A stretch of DNA of 5,207 nt from Chloroflexota bacterium (GTDB lineage Bacteria > Chloroflexota > Dehalococcoidia > Plut-88900), in assembly GCA_022566235.1 (NCBI GenBank), contig JADFJI010000190.1, positions 1 to 5,207 of the forward strand, in the 5' to 3' direction. The notes beneath the pieces are model-generated. The model did no database searches. It worked only from the letters and a program-made list of their open reading frames with translations, and had not been told where the DNA came from. Each line of letters opens with the position of its first letter. Within the stretch, counting starts at the first letter, position 1. Shown here piece by piece: positions 1 to 3,768 of this stretch. A program made the translations under genes and the position numbers.

Positions 1-337
1 CGTCCAGGAGAATGTCGATCACCTTGCCGTCCTTTTTGACGAACTGATATCCAACGCTTTCAGCGCGACCGGTACTCCAAAAAATCGGCAAAGTATCGTT
101 GATCGCCATTTCCCGTGAAAGTGGGGTTAGGAAATCCAGGGACTTTCTTCCGAGCACCTGGTCTTTCTGATATCCCAGTTTCTCCAGCCACCGACGATTG
201 ACATTCACGAGCTCGCCTTCCCTGTCAATGGAGTGCATCATGACCGGGGCACAGTCAAATAGGGTAGCGTAGCAGCCTTTACTCGCATTGATAGCTTGTT
301 TTATCCAACCGCTCTTATCGATAAGGTCCTTCTCCAA
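1..337 (-). CDS. PAS-domain sensory protein, N-terminal part (cut by left edge)
   Basis: The minus strand encodes 112 residues and then leaves the window, so the C-terminal output module is missing. Residues about 24-112 read as a PAS fold: an LFDCAPVMMHSID opening, then a GELVNVNRRWLEKLGY segment, a QVLGRKSLDFLTP segment, and the typical ending with a KKDGKVIDILL strand. This PAS subtype is known from multidomain signalling proteins such as histidine kinases and diguanylate cyclases/phosphodiesterases; which one this is cannot be decided here. No signal peptide or membrane helix precedes the PAS domain, so a cytoplasmic sensor is likely. I chose the TTG at 337-335 because a GAGGTG ribosome-binding site lies 5 nt upstream. 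The same frame stays open up to a TGA at 547-545, but residues translated upstream of 337 look non-coding. A start at the internal Met-Met pair (residues 33-34) would cut into the PAS fold and is unlikely. Confidence 0.8.
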   Translation of the reverse strand, partial: MEKDLIDKSGWIKQAINASKGCYATLFDCAPVMMHSIDREGELVNVNRRWLEKLGYQKDQVLGRKSLDFLTPLSREMAINDTLPIFWSTGRAESVGYQFVKKDGKVIDILLD

Positions 338-342
338 AGGTC

Positions 343-348
343 CACCTC
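343..348 (-). promoter_or_regulatory. Ribosome-binding site deciding the TTG start of the PAS gene
   Basis: On the minus strand GAGGTG lies 5 nt before TTG (337-335), inside the purine-rich stretch AAGAGAGGTGGA. It matches the anti-Shine-Dalgarno sequence well. It is the main reason for accepting a non-ATG start for the PAS protein. Confidence 0.6.
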
Positions 349-397
349 TCTTATTTTCGCCTTTTCCTACTACCCAAAGCCCCTCTTTCAATAGCTT

Positions 398-432
398 GGC
401 ACGAATGTGCCGGGACGAAGGGCTTCCTCCCG
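398..432. repeat. Two abutting inverted repeats upstream of the PAS gene
   Basis: GGCAC-GAAT-GTGCC (398-411) is a perfect 5-bp stem with a 4-nt loop. It shares its last base with a second inverted repeat, CGGGACGAAG (411-420) against CTTCCTCCCG (423-432), which pairs at 9 of 10 positions with a 2-nt centre. Both lie 60-95 nt upstream of the PAS start codon. They could be structures in its leader RNA, a binding site for a dimeric regulator, or REP-like intergenic DNA. No T-run follows on either strand, so a terminator is unlikely. Confidence 0.4.
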
Positions 433-465
433 ACCGGCTGTGGTGTAGAGGGCGGAGGGTTTTCG

Positions 466-490
466 GTAGGAGCAAACCCCTTGCCCCGAC
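466..490. repeat. Imperfect REP-like palindrome
   Basis: GTAGGAGCAA (466-475) and TTGCCCCGAC (481-490) are inverted copies matching at 8 of 10 positions around a 5-nt centre. The GTAGGxGCAA…TTGCxCCxAC layout resembles palindromes scattered between genes in many bacterial genomes (an inference from appearance). A single copy in the window cannot prove a repeat family. Confidence 0.35.
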
Positions 491-507
491 AGACAGGAGC
501 CTAAAGC

Positions 508-527
508 CAGCTTCCACATCAAAGCTG
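508..527. repeat. Inverted repeat, 6-bp perfect stem
   Basis: CAGCTT (508-513) and AAGCTG (522-527) form a perfect stem around an 8-nt loop. It is the outermost member of the hairpin cluster between the PAS gene and the coiled-coil-like open stretch. No T-run follows, so it does not look like a terminator. Confidence 0.3.
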
Positions 528-552
528 AAAGCGATCGCACGGATTCATCGAC

Positions 553-750
553 TCAAGCCGACCAAGCCCTGGGCTGCTGCCGAGATTCCTCCTCGCGCTC
601 TCGCAACTCTTTCTCTATCCTAGCGTGCTGCCATTTGGCCGCCTCAAGCTCTGTCCTCCGTTCTCGTAGGAAGGCCAAATCCTGAAGACGGTCCTCACCC
701 GGTTCTCCTCTCTCCCACCTCCCTTGGAAAAACCGGAGTATGTAACGGCA
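553..750 (-). pseudogene. Coiled-coil-like open stretch without a clear start; possible gene remnant
   Basis: This minus-strand frame runs 65 codons from just after a TAG (753-751) to a TGA (555-553). The last two thirds look like real protein: an EDRLQDLAFLRERR stretch is followed by a TELEAAKWQHARIEKEL stretch and a run of Arg/Glu, with alternating Leu/Ala and charged residues as in an amphipathic or coiled-coil helix. It contains no ATG or GTG; the only conventional start is a TTG at 678-676, which has no good ribosome-binding site and would leave about 41 residues. It points toward the PAS gene, and such helices often link domains in PAS sensor proteins, so it may be a leftover of a longer signalling gene. 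It could also be chance. I do not assign a function. Confidence 0.25.
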
Positions 751-786
751 CTAGGACTACTCAAAGAGATTGCACCGGAAACGGAA

Positions 787-814
787 AGCCGAGTGGCCCT
801 TAGGTCACTCGGCT
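787..814 (-). terminator. Strong hairpin, candidate terminator
   Basis: AGCCGAGTG (787-795) and CACTCGGCT (806-814) form a perfect 9-bp stem. The loop can pair further (one G-T and two G-C pairs), leaving a CTTA tetraloop. On the minus strand the stem is followed by TTTCCGTTTCC, a weak T-rich tail; on the plus strand the tail is GAAGTATCC, not T-rich. It could end minus-strand transcripts coming from the small membrane protein gene, whose stop codon lies about 190 nt upstream. The T-tract is interrupted, so the terminator call is tentative; the hairpin itself is certain. Confidence 0.4.
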
Positions 815-1002
815 GAAGTATCCTATCGAAGAGTCGCGTGCCCGCGCGAGATGCCATCCGTAGGTGCGAAGAAGCTCCCCCTCCCAGAATCCCGGTATGT
901 CCCACCGCGCTTGATCAATCTAGTCCGTATTTCGTAACAAAACCAACGTACCCTCTAATAAAAGTATACACAGTTTTCTTGTTTTGTGAAATTAATCTTT
1001 AT

Positions 1003-1266
1003 CTAGGCTGCCGCCCTTCTTCGCATCATCATCATCAGTCCCACCAGCGCGACCACCGTCCAGGTGCCCTCCAGAATGACGAAGGGGAAGAAGTCGATCA
1101 GGTAGGAGGCGTAGCAGGCCAGGCCCCCGCCGGCCAGGTTCAGCAGTAGGTACTTGAATGAGCTGCGCCGGACGAGGCCGAACAGGTTGAGGAAGAAGGC
1201 GATGAGCAACATGCTCACCCCCGTGGTGCCGAGAATCTCGGAGGCGCTGAGGTCGAAGAGGTCCAT
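1003..1266 (-). CDS. CBU_0592-type small membrane protein
   Basis: An 87-residue protein with three probable membrane helices: about 11-32, 38-57 and 61-80. A short RRSS basic loop lies between the first two, and the sequence ends in MMMMRRRAAA. The layout matches the small CBU_0592 family of uncharacterised membrane proteins: Gly-x-x-Gly near the start of helix 1, Tyr-x-x-Leu-Asn-x-x-Gly in helix 2 (here YLLLNLAGG), and a Phe-Val-Ile-Leu-Glu-x-x-Trp segment before helix 3. The length is normal for that family. No biochemical role is established to my knowledge. The ATG start is supported by AGGAG 8 nt upstream. The gene follows the CoA-transferase in the same direction after 177 bp, so a shared transcript is possible but not certain. 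The four consecutive Met residues come from an ATG triplet repeat. Confidence 0.72.
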   Translation of the reverse strand: MDLFDLSASEILGTTGVSMLLIAFFLNLFGLVRRSSFKYLLLNLAGGGLACYASYLIDFFPFVILEGTWTVVALVGLMMMMRRRAAA

Positions 1267-1329
1267 TCGATTCTCTCCTGCTTGATGGCCGTGGCTACAT
1301 CCTTTGGATAGCGGCCCGAGGTACCCCTA

Positions 1330-1345
1330 GGGCCCGGGGCCCGGG
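1330..1345. repeat. Short GC-only tandem repeat
   Basis: GGGCCCG occurs twice in tandem plus two further G bases (1330-1345), directly after an 8-bp palindrome CCCTAGGG (1325-1332). It lies between the CoA-transferase and the small membrane protein genes. It can fold into several alternative GC stems. No specific role is apparent. Confidence 0.4.
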
Positions 1346-1404
1346 ATGTCTCGCTGGACTGCTCATGTGTCGGCCCCGAGGCAACGGATTCCCACGCGCC
1401 GGTT

Positions 1405-1420
1405 GGCCTAATGAAAGGCC
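1405..1420 (-). terminator. Weak hairpin after the CoA-transferase gene
   Basis: GGCCT and AGGCC form a 5-bp stem around a 6-nt loop, 23 nt past the CoA-transferase stop codon on the minus strand. It overlaps a perfect 12-bp palindrome, AAGGCCGGCCTT (1415-1426). No T-run follows, so it is at best a weak or factor-assisted transcript end and may be chance in GC-rich DNA. Confidence 0.2.
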
Positions 1421-1443
1421 GGCCTTAGTGCGTCGGCATAGCA

Positions 1444-2658
1444 TCAGGGGCCGAGGGTAACACTTCCGTCCTGGAGCCTGTTGATGTCGTCCCAGCTATA
1501 TCCCAGCTCCAGGAGCACCTCTTCCGTATGCTGGCCCAGCTCCGGGGCCGGCCCCCTGGGGCCAACCTCGCTGCCCTCCAAACGGAAGGGGGTGTTCAGT
1601 ATCTTATAGGGCCCGTGGTTAGGGTGCTCCACGGTGCAAAGCATATCGTTGGCCTCCACCTGGGGGTCTTCGAGGGCCTCCATCAGGCCCCTCATGGGCG
1701 CGTAGATCACCTCATTGGCATCCAGGCTGGGGGTCCAATCATCCAGGGGCTTGCACCCGAATATCTGGTCCAACAACGTGATGATCTGGGCGACGTTCTC
1801 CTTCCGGCCTTCCACCGTGTCGAATCTCGGGTCTGATATCATGTCCGCCCTATCTATGGCCTTACACAACCTGGTCCAGTTCACATCGTTGTCGGGCATC
1901 ACCATCAGGAACCACTTTCCATCGCCGGTCTTGTAGGTGTTGACCATGGCGTCTCTGGCCTCGGCCCTTCTACGACGATGGGGCGGCCTCCCCGCCGCCA
2001 GCGCCTCTTGCACATCGGTGCCCAGGACCCAGAGCCCCATGTTGAGGAGTGAGGCCGTGACCAGCTGCCCCTTCCCGGTGCGATGCCGCTCCAGCAGGGC
2101 GGCCAGCACCCCTGCCAGGAGGAGGGGAGAGGTGGTGTGGTCTCCCATGCCGTCCTGGATGTCCAGTGGCTCGTCGTTCACCTCGCTGATCATGTGCATC
2201 ACCCCGGAGCGAGCCCAAAAGGCCGTGTGGTCAAAGCCCAGCCGGTCTCTGTCTGGCCCACGGGGCCCGTAGCCGCTGAAGGCCAGGTATATGAGCCGCA
2301 GGTTCTCAGGTGACAGGTCCTCGTATCGCAACCGAAACCGCTCCAGCCTGCGGGGCACCAGGTTCGTAACAAACACATCTGCCCTGTCCACCAGCTTGCA
2401 CACCACCTCCACGGCCTCGGGTTTGTTCAGGTCCAGGGCTATGCCCCGTTTCCCCCGGTTGTCCAGCTCGAAGGCATAGTTTATGGGGAAGTCGACCTGA
2501 AACTCCTCCCTCCTTGCCAGCCATCGGAACGGGTCTCCCTGACGGGGCTCTACCTTGATCACCTCCGCCCCCATATCCGCCATGAGGGCGGCGCAGGACG
2601 GCACCGCCAGAAAGTTGGCAACCTCCACCACTTTGATTCCGGAGAGTGGCCCGTTCAT
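1444..2658 (-). CDS. CaiB/BaiF family CoA-transferase (family III)
   Basis: A complete 404-residue protein of normal length for family III CoA-transferases, cytosolic enzymes that move CoA between carboxylic acids through enzyme-bound anhydride and thioester intermediates. The N-terminus has the family opening (LSGIKVVEVANFLAVP, then ADMGAEVIKVEPRQGDPFRW at 27-46). NRGKRGIALDL (67-77) forms part of the CoA-binding region. The catalytic aspartate is expected at D173 in the GMGDHTT segment, equivalent to D169 of formyl-CoA transferase. The C-terminal part (GDGKWFLM near 245, then GCKPLDDW and the closing LGQHTEEVLLELGYS) is typical. ATG is preceded by AGGGGG at 5 nt spacing. The substrate pair cannot be told: members act on oxalate, carnitine, bile acids, succinate/malate or aromatic acids, and no neighbouring catabolic gene narrows it down. 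Translation may be affected by the leader structure described separately. Confidence 0.93.
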   Translation of the reverse strand: MNGPLSGIKVVEVANFLAVPSCAALMADMGAEVIKVEPRQGDPFRWLARREEFQVDFPINYAFELDNRGKRGIALDLNKPEAVEVVCKLVDRADVFVTNLVPRRLERFRLRYEDLSPENLRLIYLAFSGYGPRGPDRDRLGFDHTAFWARSGVMHMISEVNDEPLDIQDGMGDHTTSPLLLAGVLAALLERHRTGKGQLVTASLLNMGLWVLGTDVQEALAAGRPPHRRRRAEARDAMVNTYKTGDGKWFLMVMPDNDVNWTRLCKAIDRADMISDPRFDTVEGRKENVAQIITLLDQIFGCKPLDDWTPSLDANEVIYAPMRGLMEALEDPQVEANDMLCTVEHPNHGPYKILNTPFRLEGSEVGPRGPAPELGQHTEEVLLELGYSWDDINRLQDGSVTLGP

Positions 2659-2734
2659 ACAGTCCCCCTGGGCACGGTTTTACCTTTACACTGAATCGAA
2701 AAACTTTGGCCCCTGGTGCCAGGGGCGTATTCAA
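2659..2734 (-). promoter_or_regulatory. Candidate structured leader of the CoA-transferase mRNA
   Basis: Read on the minus strand, this stretch begins near a predicted transcription start and contains arm A (GCCCCTGG, 2726-2719), arm B (CCAGGGGC, 2716-2709) and, next to the start codon, GTGCCCAGGGGG, which includes the ribosome-binding site. Arm A can pair with arm B as a local hairpin. Alternatively, CCCCTGG plus the following CAC can pair with GTG, one bulged C and CCAGGGG at the ribosome-binding site. The two pairings exclude each other. The sequence complementarity is directly visible; a regulatory role is inference. It matches no riboswitch class that I recognise. Confidence 0.35.
2709..2726. 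repeat. Perfect 18-bp palindrome in the divergent intergenic region
   Basis: GCCCCTGG-TG-CCAGGGGC is a perfect inverted repeat with a 2-bp centre. It sits between the divergent CoA-transferase and ABC-transporter genes, 51 bp upstream of the CoA-transferase start. It could be an operator for a dimeric regulator or an RNA hairpin. On the minus strand it is followed after 5 nt by TTTTT, so it could also act as an attenuator-like terminator in the leader. Confidence 0.5.
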
Positions 2735-2740
2735 CGGTGC

Positions 2741-2746
2741 ATTGTA
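2741..2746 (-). promoter_or_regulatory. Candidate -10 element for the CoA-transferase gene
   Basis: TACAAT on the minus strand matches the sigma70-type -10 consensus at 5 of 6 positions and would start transcription near 2734, just before the palindrome. No good -35 hexamer is seen 16-18 bp upstream, so a promoter here would need an activator or be weak. Confidence 0.25.
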
Positions 2747-2855
2747 ACCCTTTCCATCTTGATGCGATACACGAGCAGCACATCTCCTGAGGATTCGTCA
2801 TCTTTCTGTATGGGAACGGGCGAAGGTGTGTTTAACCACTCTTCGTCGATGAATA

Positions 2856-2884
2856 TTGACAGGAGCCACAGTCGAGGGTAACTT
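2856..2884 (+). promoter_or_regulatory. Candidate sigma70-type promoter for the ABC operon
   Basis: A perfect TTGACA -35 hexamer (2856-2861) is followed after exactly 17 bp by TAACTT (2879-2884). The latter keeps the first two bases and the last base of the -10 consensus. Transcription would start near 2891, leaving an 88-nt leader before the preferred ATPase start at 2979. This placement supports reading 2856-2978 as non-coding rather than as an N-terminal extension of the ATPase. Confidence 0.45.
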
Positions 2885-2940
2885 TGAGTGTTCGATGTTT
2901 CGTAGAACCTTGGTGGGGGTATCCTTTGAATCCGATTCAC

Positions 2941-2953
2941 GGGCCTTCGGCCC
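2941..2953 (+). other. Small hairpin in the ABC operon leader
   Basis: GGGCC-TTC-GGCCC forms a perfect 5-bp stem with a 3-nt loop, 7 nt before an upstream in-frame ATG (2961) and 25 nt before the preferred start. No T-run follows. It may simply stabilise the leader or disfavour initiation at 2961. Confidence 0.3.
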
Positions 2954-2962
2954 TCATACGAT

Positions 2963-2969
2963 GGAGGAG
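2963..2969 (+). promoter_or_regulatory. Ribosome-binding site deciding the ATPase start
   Basis: GGAGGAG ends 9 nt before the ATG at 2979. The alternative in-frame ATG at 2961 has only the GGCCC hairpin and CATACG upstream, with no Shine-Dalgarno match. This favours 2979. Confidence 0.55.
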
Positions 2970-2978
2970 CCTGCTTCG

Positions 2979-3695
2979 ATGAGCTTGACCTCCGAGCCGA
3001 TCATCAGCGCCAGTGGAGTAGAAAAGACCTACGATACCGGAAGGATCAAGGTCAAAGCCCTACGGGGCATAGACATCTCCGTAGCCCGAGGCGAGATGGT
3101 CGCCATCATGGGCCCCAGCGGCTGCGGCAAGACCACGCTCCTCAACTGCCTGTCCGGCCTGGATAGCATAGACGCCGGGGTCATAAAGATCGCGGGCACC
3201 GACCTATCCACCATGTCGGACAATCAGAAGACCCGTTACCGGGCCACGAAGATGGGATACGTCTTTCAATTTTACAACCTGCTGCCCGTTCTCACCGCAC
3301 TGGAGAACACAGAGCTACCCCTGCTGGTATCGGGCATCAGGTCAAAGGAGGCCCGTGAGAGGGCAAGGGCCGTCCTCGATCTGGTGGGGCTGACGGAGTG
3401 GGAACGCCACTATCCCGCCGAGCTCTCCGGAGGCCAGCAGCAGCGGGTCACCATAGCCAGGGCCCTGGTCAACCAGCCCGAGATAGTCTGGGCCGACGAG
3501 CCCACCGGCAACCTGGACAGCGAGAACTCCGAGGAGATCATGGAGCTTCTCTGTGACCTGAACCAGAAGAACCATCAGACCTTCGTGCTGGTCACCCACT
3601 CCGATATCGTTGCGTCACGTGCTCACCGTACCATAAGGATGCGGGATGGGCGCATAGACGGCCAGAGACCCGGCGAGGCCGCCGGCGGCGGCTAG
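2979..3695 (+). CDS. ABC transporter ATPase, LolD/MacB type
   Basis: From ATG 2979 the protein has 238 residues, the usual size for LolD/MacB/FtsE-like ATPases. It is cytoplasmic and should power the permease encoded next. All nucleotide-binding motifs are intact: Walker A GPSGCGKTT (45-53, Lys51), Q-loop Gln97 in YVFQFYNLLP, signature LSGGQQQR (149-156), Walker B IVWADEP (169-175, catalytic Glu174), D-loop NLD (178-180) and switch His207 in VTHSD. The ADEPTGNLDS wording is characteristic of this subfamily, which mostly drives export, lipoprotein extraction or mechanical signalling rather than import. The frame is open upstream to a TTG at 2856 and has another ATG at 2961, but 2979 has the better ribosome-binding site and gives family-like length. 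The C-terminus ends in a short Gly/Ala tail. The permease begins 73 bp later, presumably in the same operon. Confidence 0.93.
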   Translation: MSLTSEPIISASGVEKTYDTGRIKVKALRGIDISVARGEMVAIMGPSGCGKTTLLNCLSGLDSIDAGVIKIAGTDLSTMSDNQKTRYRATKMGYVFQFYNLLPVLTALENTELPLLVSGIRSKEARERARAVLDLVGLTEWERHYPAELSGGQQQRVTIARALVNQPEIVWADEPTGNLDSENSEEIMELLCDLNQKNHQTFVLVTHSDIVASRAHRTIRMRDGRIDGQRPGEAAGGG

Positions 3696-3768
3696 CAAAT
3701 CCCAGGGACAGCTTACCCATCAACCCCCTATTAAAGGTGAACCCGTATACGGCAGTAGGTAGCATCTA

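Larger units (their letters stand above)
338..1002. other. Gene-poor interval of about 665 bp
   Basis: No open frame here gives a protein that looks real over its full length in any of six frames. A plus-strand frame at 288-623 overlaps the PAS gene antisense and is rich in Arg, Pro and Ser without motifs. A minus-strand frame at 615-905 is likewise featureless. What the interval does hold is listed separately: four hairpins between 398 and 527, a coiled-coil-like open stretch at 553-750, and a strong hairpin at 787-814. The last part, about 940-1003, is visibly AT-rich compared with the coding DNA to the right. The interval separates the PAS gene from the CoA-transferase neighbourhood and may be an old junction or decayed DNA. 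Confidence 0.6.

Noticed and set aside
531..538. GCGATCGC octamer, like the cyanobacterial HIP1 repeat
   Set aside because: Only one copy was noticed, and the gene content does not suggest a cyanobacterium; a single palindromic octamer is expected by chance.
288..623. Plus-strand open frame of 111 codons
   Set aside because: It overlaps the PAS gene antisense, has no ribosome-binding site or motif, and its composition (Pro, Arg, Ser) is typical of a chance frame.
615..905. Minus-strand open frame of 96 codons
   Set aside because: It spans the strong hairpin at 787-814, has no recognisable domain, and competes with the more protein-like coiled-coil frame at 553-750.
838..1149. Plus-strand open frame of 103 codons
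   Set aside because: It runs antisense into the small membrane protein gene; its His run is the reverse reading of the ATG repeat.
2306..2734. Minus-strand open frame of 142 codons overlapping the CoA-transferase
   Set aside because: It is an alternative frame of the CoA-transferase gene, Gly/Arg-rich with no motifs, while the overlapping frame carries the full enzyme.
2742..2771. Plus-strand TTGTAA and GATACA with 18-bp spacing as a promoter
   Set aside because: A weaker match than TTGACA/TAACTT at 2856-2884, farther from the ATPase, and its first hexamer coincides with the better minus-strand -10 candidate.
2731..2940. Minus-strand open frame of 69 codons in the divergent region
   Set aside because: It has no ribosome-binding site or recognisable motif and lies across the candidate promoter for the ABC operon.
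3731..3768. AAAGGTGA as a ribosome-binding site for an earlier permease start
   Set aside because: No usable start codon follows at suitable distance, and a TAG at 3760-3762 closes the permease frame before ATG 3769.
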